Of a stretch of DNA of 64,000 bases, positions 44,774 through 53,269 are shown in pieces. The notes under the pieces are model-generated. The model saw only the letters and a list, made by a program, of their open reading frames with translations. It ran no database searches and had not been told where the DNA came from. Position 1 is the first letter of the stretch. Every line of letters starts with the position of its first letter. The DNA lies in assembly GCA_001770415.1 (NCBI GenBank), contig MEQX01000069.1, positions 16,741 to 80,740 on the forward strand. The letters are read 5' to 3'. This stretch comes from Betaproteobacteria bacterium RIFCSPLOWO2_02_FULL_63_19 (GTDB lineage: Bacteria; Pseudomonadota; Gammaproteobacteria; Burkholderiales; SG8-39). The position numbers were made by a program, and so were the translations under genes.

Positions 44774-46675
44774 GTGCCGGAGCTGACCCAGGAAGCGAAG
44801 AAGGGCGCTGAGGAATCCGCGCTCAGCCGCGGATTCACCGCGGTGTTCCGCACCCTGCTGATCGCCACCTCGCTGTTCCATCTGTGGACCGGCGTCATGG
44901 GGCCGTTGGAGAGCTGGCTGCACCGCTCGCTGGCGCTGTCGATCTATCTTTCGCTGCTGTTCCTGCTGCCGTTCTACAAGAAGCCGGTCACCTGGCTGGC
45001 GCTCGTGCGAGTGGCGCCGCTGGTGCTCGCCAGCATCGCCATCGGCGCCTACATCTGGGTGATCTACGACGATCTTCCCGACAAGCTAGGCAACCTGAAC
45101 AACTTCGACATGGCGTTCGGCGGCCTGCTGATCGTCGTCGTGCTGATCGCCGTCAAGCGCGCGATGGGATGGTCGCTGGTCATTCTGGCCCTGGCCTTCC
45201 TGATCTACACCCGATACGGCCCCTATTTCCCCGGCATTTTCGGCCACCGCGGCCTGCCGCTCGCCGCCATCGTCGAGATCATCTTTTTCAACATGGACGG
45301 CATCTACGGATTCCCGATCGGAATCATGTCCACGTTCGTATTTCTGTTCATCCTGTTCGGCGCGTTCTTCGAGAGCATCGGCCTCACCGATCTGCTCGCA
45401 AGCCTTGCGCGGTACGTGGCGCAGAGGGTGACCGGCGGGGCGGCGGTGGCCGCCGTGTTGGCCAGCGCGATCGTCGGCAGCGTTTCGGGCAGCGCGATCT
45501 CCAATGTGATGGTCACCGGCGCGTTCACGATTCCGATGATGCGGCGGGCCGGCTACAGGCCGGAAATGGCGGCGGCGATCGAAGCATCGGCCTCCACGGG
45601 CGGGCAGATCATGCCGCCGGTCATGGGCATCGCCGCCTTCGTCATGGCCGAGGTCATCGGCATTCCCTACGTCCAGGTCGTGGTCCTGGCCCTGGTGCCG
45701 GCGCTGCTGTACTTCCTGGGGGTCGGCTGGAGCGTCTATTTCGCGGCCAAGCGCGCAGGCATAGGCATCGACCGCGAAAGCGCGCCCGAATCGCTGGGGC
45801 GGATCATGCGCTCCAAGGGATTTCTGATCCTGCCGTTGATCGCGGTCGTGTTGGCGCTGATGACGGGAGCCAGCCTGATGCGCGTCGCGATGGTGGGCAT
45901 CGTCGCGTCCGTACTCGTCGGGCTGGTCAATCCGCACAAACGCTTTCGCCTGCGGGAGTTCCTGGACTCGCTCGAGAAGGGGGCCGAGGTCGCCGTTTCG
46001 ATGGGCGCGGTGCTGGCATGGGTCGGTTTGACGGTGGGGCTGATCGCCGCCAGCGGTTTCGGTTCACTGGTGGCAGGGACGCTCGTGCGGTCGGTCGGAG
46101 AAAACCTGATTGCAATTCTGCTGATCACCATGCTGATCAGTCTGGTGCTCGGCATGGGGATGACCACGGTCGCGGTATACGTGACCCTCGCGATCACGGT
46201 AGTTCCCGGCCTGGTCGAACTCGGCGTCAACCCCTACGTCGCCCACTTTTTCGCGTTCTATTTCGGCGTACTGTCGTTCGTGACCCCGCCGGTCTGCATC
46301 GCCACCTACGCGGCGGCCGGCCTTGTCGGTGCCAACCCGACCAAGGCCGGGTGGGAAGGACTCGCGCTGACCGCGTCGGGGTTTCTGGTACCGTTTGCAG
46401 CCGTCTATCAGCCCGCGCTGATGCTGCAGGGAAGCGCGGTGGAAGCCGTCTCCGCGATCGGCACCGCATTCTTCGGCGTCGTCGCGCTCAGTGCCGGGCT
46501 GCAGGGGTATTTCTTCAGCAGAGCAGGAAAGTGGGAACGCGTGGCGCTGGCCGTGGCGGGCATTCTATTGATCGTTCCGAACCTGGCCGTTTCGGCGGTG
46601 GGCGCGTGCCTGTTCGCCGGCATCGGCTGGCTGCAGTACCGCTCGTTGCGCCGCCGCGCGGTGCCGACGAATTGA
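44774..46675 (+). CDS. fused TRAP transporter permease (DctQM type, TAXI system)
   Basis: A 633-residue inner-membrane permease with about 18 hydrophobic segments. The first 130 residues correspond to the small DctQ-like part; the DctM domain follows with FGAFFESIGLTDLLASLA, GSVSGSAISNVMVTGAFTIPMM and ASASTGGQIMPPVMGIAAF, repeated in the second half as LGMGMTTVAVYVTLA and SFVTPPVCIATYAAAG. It uses a sodium or proton gradient, not ATP. The start is GTG, with AAGGACG some distance upstream. It works with the binding protein before it; the biotin carrier gene starts 17 bases after its stop. Confidence 0.92.
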   Translation: MPELTQEAKKGAEESALSRGFTAVFRTLLIATSLFHLWTGVMGPLESWLHRSLALSIYLSLLFLLPFYKKPVTWLALVRVAPLVLASIAIGAYIWVIYDDLPDKLGNLNNFDMAFGGLLIVVVLIAVKRAMGWSLVILALAFLIYTRYGPYFPGIFGHRGLPLAAIVEIIFFNMDGIYGFPIGIMSTFVFLFILFGAFFESIGLTDLLASLARYVAQRVTGGAAVAAVLASAIVGSVSGSAISNVMVTGAFTIPMMRRAGYRPEMAAAIEASASTGGQIMPPVMGIAAFVMAEVIGIPYVQVVVLALVPALLYFLGVGWSVYFAAKRAGIGIDRESAPESLGRIMRSKGFLILPLIAVVLALMTGASLMRVAMVGIVASVLVGLVNPHKRFRLREFLDSLEKGAEVAVSMGAVLAWVGLTVGLIAASGFGSLVAGTLVRSVGENLIAILLITMLISLVLGMGMTTVAVYVTLAITVVPGLVELGVNPYVAHFFAFYFGVLSFVTPPVCIATYAAAGLVGANPTKAGWEGLALTASGFLVPFAAVYQPALMLQGSAVEAVSAIGTAFFGVVALSAGLQGYFFSRAGKWERVALAVAGILLIVPNLAVSAVGACLFAGIGWLQYRSLRRRAVPTN

Positions 46676-46692
46676 ACCGGAAAGGAGCGCCG

Positions 46693-47223
46693 ATGTCCGC
46701 GCCCGACGACGAGATCGCCTATCACCTGAGCTTCCGCGATGTCATCCGCGTGCTGCAACTGGTCGACGCGAGCCCGTTCCTCGACCTGAAGCTGGAGATC
46801 GGGGCGCTGAAAGTGCATGTGACGCGCGAGCGGGGCGGGGAGGCGCCTGCGCCGTCCGCCGCAGCCGACACCGCGCAGTCGAAGGGCGCGCGTGGCGAGT
46901 TCGCCGAATCGCCGGCGGAACCGCTCGCCCCGGAGCGTCGCGAGGTGCCGGAGGGCACCCCTGTCGTCGCGCCGCTCGCCGGCACGTTCTACCGCGCGCC
47001 GTATCCGGGCCAGCCTCCGTTCGTGGAAGTCGGATCGGCCGTCGAAAAAGGTGCCGTGGTGGGCATACTCGAAATCATGAAGCTGATGAATAACGTGCTC
47101 GCGCCGTGCGCCGGGGTGATCGCGGCGATCTGCGCCGAGAACGAGGCGTTCGTCGAAGTCAATCAGGTACTGGCGATCGTCGCGCCGCGCGACCAAGCAC
47201 GTGGGTCGGAGGGGGCGCGTTGA
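46693..47223 (+). CDS. free-standing biotin carboxyl carrier protein
   Basis: A 176-residue AccB-like carrier. AAAGGAG precedes the ATG. Residues 1-48 form an N-terminal region (DVIRVLQLVDASPFLDLKLEIG) like that of AccB; a flexible Ala/Pro/Glu-rich linker (49-88) follows, then the biotinyl domain (89-165) with the attachment site EIMKLMN (Lys130). The overlapping reading direction and four-base overlap (TTGA) with the next gene indicate coupled translation, so the carrier most likely serves the carboxyltransferase-like protein. No biotin carboxylase (AccC) gene is present in the operon or the window. The housekeeping AccC might load it, or the complex may only decarboxylate. Confidence 0.88.
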   Translation: MSAPDDEIAYHLSFRDVIRVLQLVDASPFLDLKLEIGALKVHVTRERGGEAPAPSAAADTAQSKGARGEFAESPAEPLAPERREVPEGTPVVAPLAGTFYRAPYPGQPPFVEVGSAVEKGAVVGILEIMKLMNNVLAPCAGVIAAICAENEAFVEVNQVLAIVAPRDQARGSEGAR

Positions 47224-48701
47224 AGCCGCTGCGCGTTCTCGACGAGAGCCTGCGCATGGGCCAGCAGGCGCTTTGGGCCACGCGCATGAAGACGAAATGG
47301 ATGCTGCCGATCGCGCCGGTCATGGACCGCGCGGGTTTTTACCAGGTGGCGGCCATGGCGCCGGTGTCGTTCGAGACCGCGGCGATGTATCTGTACGAGA
47401 ATCCCTGGGAGCGGCTTCGGCTGCTGCGCCGGCACATGCCGCATACCAGTTTCGACTTCCTGGTGCGCTCGAGAAACGTGGTCGGGTGGGATCTGAAATC
47501 CAACGACGTGGTGGAACTTTTTCTGCAGACGCTCTACGCGACCGGCATTCACGGCATCAAGGTGTTCGATGGCCTGAACGACTACCGGAACGTCGCTTTT
47601 CACCTGCAGAAAGGCAAGGAACTCGGCTTTCACGTCAAAGGGCTGCTGACATTTACCGTAAGCCCGGTGCACACGGACGAGTATTTCGTGGGCAAGGCCC
47701 GCGAGCTGGAAGCGCTGGGCGTGGACGCCGTCATCATCGCAGATCCCTGCGGCGCCATGCTGCCGGATCGGGCCCGCACGCTGATCGGCCGCGTGCGTGC
47801 CGAATTGCCGGCGATGGAACTGCACTTCTCAACGCACCCCAACAGCGGCGTTTCCACGCCCTGCTATCGGGAGGCCATCCGGCAGGGCATCGACGTGCTG
47901 TGGGGAGCATGTACGCCTTTGGCGAACGGACACTCGTTTCCGCCGCACGCGACGATCGTGCAACTGGCCGCGGAAGAAGGCCGTGCGATCGAACTCGACG
48001 AACGCTGCCTGCGGGAAATGGATGACTGGTTCTACTGGGCTGCCTATCAGGAGCATCGACCGATCGGCAAACCGGCGGAGTTCGATCCCGTCGCCTACGA
48101 GCGAACCATCGCCCATCAGATCCCCGGCGGCATGATGTCCAACCTGGAGAGCCAGTTGGCCGGGCTCGGCATGGCGCACCGGATGCCCGAAGTGCTCGAA
48201 GAGGCGGCGCGCGTCAGGGAGGAACTCGGCTACCCGGTCATGGTCACGCCGTTTTCGCAGTTTGTCGGCGTTCAGGCGACACTGAACGTCGTGACCGGGG
48301 ACCGGTATTCGTCGGTGCCGCGCGAAATGGTGCTGTATTGCCGGGGGCACTACGGCCAGTCGCCGGGGCCGATCGATCCGAATGTGCTGGACCGGGTCGT
48401 GGGTGATCTGCCGCCGATCGACCCGACCGCGCATTATCACGACAACACGATCGAGAAAGCTCGCGCCGCGAGGGGCGATCTGACCGACGAAGAGCTGCTG
48501 ACGACCTTGTTTCTGAGCCCTGCCGCGCTGGAGACATTCACCAAGAACAGAAAGCCCATCGAGTGGGACGCGGGCGCCCGCGCGCCTCTGCTGGCCCTGA
48601 TCGAACAGTTGTGCAGACGACCGAAGCTGCGCGGGGTCGAGGTCCGCTACGCGGACGTCAGCCTGACGCTGTCCACCGAATCCGGCGGTCCGGCGAGCTG
48701 A
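47220..48701 (+). CDS. carboxyltransferase-like protein (PycB/OadA family) with altered metal site
   Basis: A 493-residue homologue of pyruvate carboxylase subunit B and oxaloacetate decarboxylase alpha. The TTG start at 47220 is supported by GGAGGGGG and by overlap with the previous stop. The barrel aligns throughout: DESLRMGQQALWATRMKT, ENPWERLRLLRRHMPHT, FDGLNDYRN, TFTVSPVHTDEYF. But the loop that normally reads IKDMAGLL, whose Lys is carboxylated and bridges the metal, reads IADPCGAML; and the HTHDTSG metal motif reads HFSTHPNSG, which moves one His and replaces the Asp. The C-terminal PYC_OADA domain (residues about 300-470) is present, without a biotin domain. The reaction may differ from biotin-dependent carboxyl transfer. 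Confidence 0.82.
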   Translation: MKPLRVLDESLRMGQQALWATRMKTKWMLPIAPVMDRAGFYQVAAMAPVSFETAAMYLYENPWERLRLLRRHMPHTSFDFLVRSRNVVGWDLKSNDVVELFLQTLYATGIHGIKVFDGLNDYRNVAFHLQKGKELGFHVKGLLTFTVSPVHTDEYFVGKARELEALGVDAVIIADPCGAMLPDRARTLIGRVRAELPAMELHFSTHPNSGVSTPCYREAIRQGIDVLWGACTPLANGHSFPPHATIVQLAAEEGRAIELDERCLREMDDWFYWAAYQEHRPIGKPAEFDPVAYERTIAHQIPGGMMSNLESQLAGLGMAHRMPEVLEEAARVREELGYPVMVTPFSQFVGVQATLNVVTGDRYSSVPREMVLYCRGHYGQSPGPIDPNVLDRVVGDLPPIDPTAHYHDNTIEKARAARGDLTDEELLTTLFLSPAALETFTKNRKPIEWDAGARAPLLALIEQLCRRPKLRGVEVRYADVSLTLSTESGGPAS

Positions 48702-48763
48702 TCCCGGTCGACGAGCCGGCCGGATAATAATCTGCACTGATACCCGAAAAAAGGATACCGACC

Positions 48764-49792
48764 ATGCTGGAACAGTACGTGTCACCCGCAAACAAGATCG
48801 TCGATCTGGTTGCGTCGCTGCAGTTTCCGTTCGCCAACGTGAGACCAGGCGAAAACGTCATGATCGTGACCGATACCAACATGGACCCTTTGATCTGGCA
48901 AGCGATGATGGCCGTGATCCGCTCCAGGGGCGCCGACCCGACGCTGATGATGTATACGCCGCGCGCGCATCACACGGCCGAACCGACGGCGCCGGTGGCG
49001 CACGCGTTGAAGGGATGCGACATCTGCGTTTTCCTGACGACGACCGCACTGGCGCACTCGGATTTCTCCGAGAATCGCGGCAACGTCGGCGTGCTGCTTA
49101 TGGAGGAGGCGAACGTCGAGATACTCACCTCTCCCGGATGTCAGTTGAACGACGAGGACATGCAGCGGATCCTCGCGAGCGAGCGCTGGGTGCGCGAGTT
49201 CTGGATGGAAGGCGGCGATGTCCACGTCGTCACACCGGCCGGCACGGATCTGCGGGCCGCGCTGGTGCCCGGCACGAAGCGCAGCGCCTACATCCGCAGG
49301 GGCATCCTGGTCCCGGAGGCGGAGAAACGCGGCGTCGGAACCTGGCCGTTCGGCGAATGCCGGGTCACTCCGCTCGAGGGCAGCGGCGAAGGCCGCGTCG
49401 TCTGGGACATCTGCGGCCACGCGCCGCCGGGACGCTATCGCAAACCCGTGTCCCTGACCGTGAAGGCCGGGCGCGTGGTCAAGATCGAGGGCGATGGCGA
49501 GGCCGACGAGGTCAGGCGGTATCTGGAAACGCACGGCGACGAAAACTCCTACGCCGCGCCGGCGGAAATCTCGGTGGGCCTCAATCACAAGGCCACGATC
49601 CTGGGCACGGTGCGCAACGACAAGAAGGCCCTGGGCACGGCGCACATCGCCATCGGCCGCAGCGACATCGGCGGCAGCATCGTCAGCGCCACGCATTTCG
49701 ACGGACTGATGGCGCGGCCGACGATCACCGTCAACGGCAAGGCGCTGATCAGGGAGGGCGTGCTGCAGTTCCCGCCGGGATGGACGCCGTGA
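48764..49792 (+). CDS. M29 aminopeptidase-T / NicX-like metalloenzyme
   Basis: A 342-residue protein of the superfamily that holds M29 aminopeptidases and 2,5-dihydroxypyridine dioxygenase (NicX). Likely metal residues can be placed: Glu198 (FGECRV), Glu268 (PAEIS), His275 (GLNHKA), His294 (GTAHIAIG) and His311/Asp313 in THFDGLMARPT. The His-x-Asp pair near the end is the same as in NicX, which uses two His and one Asp to bind iron; M29 peptidases add Glu ligands for a second metal, and both sets are partly visible here. AAAAAGGA precedes the ATG. It is last in the TAXI operon, so it probably acts on the imported compound or its carboxyl-transfer product. Confidence 0.8.
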   Translation: MLEQYVSPANKIVDLVASLQFPFANVRPGENVMIVTDTNMDPLIWQAMMAVIRSRGADPTLMMYTPRAHHTAEPTAPVAHALKGCDICVFLTTTALAHSDFSENRGNVGVLLMEEANVEILTSPGCQLNDEDMQRILASERWVREFWMEGGDVHVVTPAGTDLRAALVPGTKRSAYIRRGILVPEAEKRGVGTWPFGECRVTPLEGSGEGRVVWDICGHAPPGRYRKPVSLTVKAGRVVKIEGDGEADEVRRYLETHGDENSYAAPAEISVGLNHKATILGTVRNDKKALGTAHIAIGRSDIGGSIVSATHFDGLMARPTITVNGKALIREGVLQFPPGWTP

Positions 49793-49827
49793 CCAACACG
49801 TCCGTGCGCCGCTCGTCCGCGCGTGTC

Positions 49828-49843
49828 GCGGGCTCTAGCCCGC
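49828..49843. terminator. short GC hairpin between convergent genes
   Basis: GCGGGC-TCTA-GCCCGC, six pairs with a four-base loop. The loop holds the stop codon of the minus-strand hydrolase. It lies 36 bases after the stop of the plus-strand operon. No T-run. Confidence 0.35.
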
Positions 49844-51493
49844 TCCGGGAATGACCGGGACCAGCAGATGCGAGTCATACCGCCCGCCGCCGCGCACGAT
49901 ATGCCGGCCGGTGTTGCGCAACGGACCGTGCGCGATCATCGGGCCCTTAGGGGTCAGCTTGTAGAAATCCCGTCCCTGGATCACTGCGCGCAGGCTCTCG
50001 CCCTTGTGGAACAGCGTGCTCGAGACCAGGATCTCGATGTCGATCGGTACGAACTCGCCGGGGTTCAGGCGCAGCTCGCGCTGGTGCAGCAGCCACGGCT
50101 GGTAGTCGGTGGAGCGCACCGGATCGAGCTCGCGGTGAGACACGCGCAGCCAGCCCAGCGCGACGGGACCGTCGTCGTAGACGGCAAAGAACGCGAACGG
50201 CACCTGCTCGCCGGCGGCATCCAGCTTGTGGATCGCGACGAAAAGGTCCATGTCGTCCCCCTCGCTGGTGGCCACCCACAGCCGCAGTTTCATGTGGCCG
50301 GTCAGCTCGGTTTCCTCGGCGAAACGGTGGTCGAACATCGCCCGGCCTTCGCGCGGGTCGTATTCCACGTCCGCTGGAGAGCTCGTCGCCGACGCGACGA
50401 GGGTGCATTCGGCGCAGTCGAGAAACAGCTTCGTATAGCGCGTGCGCGCAAGCGGAAACTCGTCTTCTGCGCGCATCGTGCCGACATAATGGCGTTCGCG
50501 CACCTCGATGTTGACCGTTGGCCAGTCGAGCACTTCGTTCCGCGTTTCCTTGAGGAAGTGGTCGAAGAACGCCCGTTGTTTTTCGACCATGTCCGGCCGA
50601 AGAAAGTACTCCCACTTGTTGCGGCCGTGCACTTCGAGCCACTTCTGTTTCGAAGACATCTGCTTGAAGCCCTCGACGGTACCTCGCGTGTGCAGGCCCT
50701 GGTCTCCCCAGCTGGCGACGACGTAGGCGGGCACCTCGATCAACGGGAGATCGGGCGCCTTGCTCTTCCAGTAGGCGTCGAAGAACGGATGCAGGTCTAT
50801 CATGGCCATCACGTCCTCGACTTCGGTGCTGGAGTAGAGGGAACGCTCCAGCCAGGTCGGCATGAACAGATTTTCCGGAATGCCGCCGTGCTTGGCGCGC
50901 TCCCGGTAGGAATCGCTGTATCCCTCCCACGGATTGATCGCAGCAAGATGGGGCGGACGCAATGCTGCGACCTGCCACTGCATGATGGCGAGGTACGAGA
51001 CCCCCGAGCATCCGACTTTGCCGTTGCTCCACGGCTGCACGGCGACCCACTCGATCAGGTCGTAGTAGTCCTTCGCTTCGTCGGCCGACCAGAACGTCGC
51101 CTTGCCTTCGGAATACCATGTACCCCGCGGATCGACGTTGATGATCGCATAGCCGTGCCGCGTCCAGTACAGCGGATCAGGGGCTTCGAAGGCCGCATGG
51201 CGCGACACCCACTCGGGCCTGACGCCGCCGTTGTCGTGGAAACGCGCATAGGTGCCACGCGGGGAATGTTTTCCATAGGGGCCCCACGCGATCAAAGTGG
51301 GCAATCCCCCAGTCTTGTCGTCGGGCCGGAAGATATCCACGAAGATGCGGACGCCGTCGCGCATCGGCACGGCCACGTCGCGCTCGATGCTCATCCCGTC
51401 TTCGCGGCTGACGCGGTATCCGCGCTCGGCATTCGCCAGCTTCCCCGGCGGCTTGCCGGGGCGGAAAATGTACTCGAAGGTCTCCTTCGACAT
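49835..51493 (-). CDS. CocE/NonD-family serine hydrolase (X-Pro peptidase S15 type)
   Basis: A 552-residue hydrolase. The ATG at 51493 has GGGAGG upstream. The N-terminal half is an alpha/beta hydrolase with MRDGVRIFVDIFRP, INVDPRGTWYSEG, and the nucleophile elbow GCSGVSYLA (Ser166). A helical cap with HPFFDAYWKSKAPD follows. The C-terminal jelly-roll domain (about 330-545, ELTGHMKLRLWVAT) is the X-Pro dipeptidyl peptidase C-terminal type. Family members cleave esters or amides such as cocaine, glutaryl-7-ACA or X-Pro peptides. No signal peptide is seen. It converges on the TAXI operon; the substrate is unknown. Confidence 0.88.
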   Translation of the reverse strand: MSKETFEYIFRPGKPPGKLANAERGYRVSREDGMSIERDVAVPMRDGVRIFVDIFRPDDKTGGLPTLIAWGPYGKHSPRGTYARFHDNGGVRPEWVSRHAAFEAPDPLYWTRHGYAIINVDPRGTWYSEGKATFWSADEAKDYYDLIEWVAVQPWSNGKVGCSGVSYLAIMQWQVAALRPPHLAAINPWEGYSDSYRERAKHGGIPENLFMPTWLERSLYSSTEVEDVMAMIDLHPFFDAYWKSKAPDLPLIEVPAYVVASWGDQGLHTRGTVEGFKQMSSKQKWLEVHGRNKWEYFLRPDMVEKQRAFFDHFLKETRNEVLDWPTVNIEVRERHYVGTMRAEDEFPLARTRYTKLFLDCAECTLVASATSSPADVEYDPREGRAMFDHRFAEETELTGHMKLRLWVATSEGDDMDLFVAIHKLDAAGEQVPFAFFAVYDDGPVALGWLRVSHRELDPVRSTDYQPWLLHQRELRLNPGEFVPIDIEILVSSTLFHKGESLRAVIQGRDFYKLTPKGPMIAHGPLRNTGRHIVRGGGRYDSHLLVPVIPGAG

Positions 51494-51677
51494 GCTTTTC
51501 CTCCCCACCGTGCTGCGGCTCGCGAACTGAACCGGCCACCGCGAGCGCGCTCATGTTTTCCGGCACATCCGGTGCCGGGTGCACTGCATCTTATGCTATT
51601 TTCGAATGCCAATGCACCCGCTCGAAGGAGGCAGCGAAGCGGGTGATGGGCAGGCATCGGAGTCGAGGGATAGGGAC

Positions 51678-52544
51678 ATGCTCGTCGATATCGTGAGCGT
51701 GCAGACGCGGGACGGGATCACGCTGCACGGCAGTCACCGGGGCGCGCGCACCGGCGTGGTGTCGGCGCTGCCGATCGACGTGCTGGTGATGCACCACGGA
51801 GTCGCCGGCAACTTCTATGGCAGCGACCTGTTCGACGACCTGAGCGATCTGGTCGTGGCTGACGGCTGCGCGGTGATCCGGGCGAACAATCGTGGGCACG
51901 ATCTGGCAAGCTGGGCCGTCGATGCCGTCGGGCGTACGCGCAGCGGTGCCGCATACGAGATCATGGCCGATTCGCTTCACGATTGGGATGCGTGGATCGG
52001 GTTTGCGGCAGATCTGGGGTACGAGCGCATCGGCGTGCTCGGCCACAGCCTGGGCGCGACAAAGACGATCTGTTATTTCGGCAACCGCGGTGACGAGAGG
52101 GTGCGGCTGGCGGTCGCGCTTTCGCCGCCCCGGCTGTCGTACAGCGCGTTCCTGCGTTCTCCTGATGGAGCCGAATTCAGCAGGTACGTGGAGACGGCGC
52201 GCAAGCGGATCGAAACCGGAGATCGCAACGCGCTGATCGACGCGGCGCTGCCGATGCCGTTCCTGGGGTCCGCGGCGACGTATTACGATAAGTACGGACC
52301 CGAGGAGCGCGTCAACATGCTGAAGCACCTGCCCAACGTGAAGCTGCCGTTGCTTGCGATGCATGGAACGACGGAGGCCGCCACGGAACTGGCGATGCGC
52401 GGCGTGCCGGAGGAACTGATGCGGCTGGCCGACGAGATTCCCAACTTCCACTACGCGGTCGTGCCCGAAGCCGATCACTTCTATACCGGGCTGCGTCCGA
52501 AGGCGTGGAGCATCGTCCGCGACTGGCTGATGAGCCAGTCGTAG
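51678..52544 (+). CDS. alpha/beta hydrolase
   Basis: A 288-residue hydrolase. The ATG at 51678 follows GAGGGATAGGGAC; upstream starts lack a ribosome site. Residues 33-41 (DVLVMHHGV) form the oxyanion strand, GHSLGA holds the nucleophile Ser124, and PEADHFYTG near the C-terminus supplies the His. It has no signal peptide. The region around HGVAGNFYGSDLFDDL resembles the dienelactone and dipeptidyl-type hydrolases active on small esters. It is divergent from the CocE gene and is followed directly by the chimeric remnant. Confidence 0.82.
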   Translation: MLVDIVSVQTRDGITLHGSHRGARTGVVSALPIDVLVMHHGVAGNFYGSDLFDDLSDLVVADGCAVIRANNRGHDLASWAVDAVGRTRSGAAYEIMADSLHDWDAWIGFAADLGYERIGVLGHSLGATKTICYFGNRGDERVRLAVALSPPRLSYSAFLRSPDGAEFSRYVETARKRIETGDRNALIDAALPMPFLGSAATYYDKYGPEERVNMLKHLPNVKLPLLAMHGTTEAATELAMRGVPEELMRLADEIPNFHYAVVPEADHFYTGLRPKAWSIVRDWLMSQS

Positions 52545-52566
52545 GCGACCGCACTTGGACGGTACC

Positions 52567-53177
52567 TCAACCCGCGCCTGCTTTAGCTGCGACTCGTGGA
52601 CCCGCACCTGTCCGTTCTCGCCGAGCGCAGCGTCACCGGTGTGCTCGATCCGATGAGCCGGCTCGCGGTCGGGACGGCTCTGGACGCCCGACAGTTCGTC
52701 TCCGATCCGTTCTTTCCTGACGCCTTCAAGAAGTACGTACTCAGAATCGACGTTCCGGTGAAATCCCGCCAGGAAAGCGTCATTGGCGTGCTCGGAGGAC
52801 GTTACGACATACAGGAGGCGCTGCAATCGCTGGCAAATACCGCTCGCTTCAACGCCAGCGGCTACGCCGTGGTGGTCTCGCACACCGGCCGGGCGGTCGC
52901 ACATCCCGACCCCAAGCGCGTCAACGACGACCTCTCCGGTGCGGTCAATGCCATGGTCCGCGGTCTGCGAGAAAGAGATACCATCAAGCAGGTGTTCGGC
53001 CAGTACGTCGCCGGCCACTACAAGCGGCCGGACCTGTTCAAGCTCATACTCGATATTCGCCAGCAAGCGCAATTCCGGCCCGCGGAGGATTCACTGAACG
53101 AGATTGCGAACGCAGGTCCCCTCGAGTTGCAGCCACCGGCGCCGGTGGCGAAGCGCATGAACTCCGCGTCCGAATAA
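52567..53177 (+). pseudogene. chimeric remnant: cyclase sensor segments joined to a nitrilase tail
   Basis: Three pieces are joined without indels inside them. Bases 52567-52939 match 37680-38052, the Cache sensor of the cyclase. Bases 52939-53012 match 38419-38492, the HAMP-to-catalytic linker. Bases 53010-53165 match 63845-64000, the C-terminus of the nitrilase at the window end, and a TAA follows at 53175. The frame is open across both joins, but no start with a ribosome site exists and a Gln codon at the left end has become TAG. The catalytic parts of both parents are missing. This is a deletion scar of a second cyclase/nitrilase locus. Confidence 0.82.
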
Positions 53178-53269
53178 TGCGGACTTGATCGGCTCGGCCC
53201 TTCGCTTGTCGAGCATTCCGCCACGGTCAAGCGATTACCCGAAACGTAGCAGATTGAATCGGAAGCCAT

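Noticed and set aside
44884-46692. Long plus-strand frame in phase with the biotin carrier gene but running through the permease
   Set aside because: Only the part from 46693 has protein character and a ribosome site; upstream it is an Arg/Gly/His-rich shadow of the TRAP permease.
47220-48701. Annotation as a standard pyruvate carboxylase subunit B
   Set aside because: The family is right, but the metal-bridging Lys and one metal His are missing, so the usual reaction should not be assumed.
49823-51646. 607-codon open frame on the plus strand
   Set aside because: It is antisense to the CocE-type hydrolase, whose motifs and jelly-roll domain are clear on the other strand.
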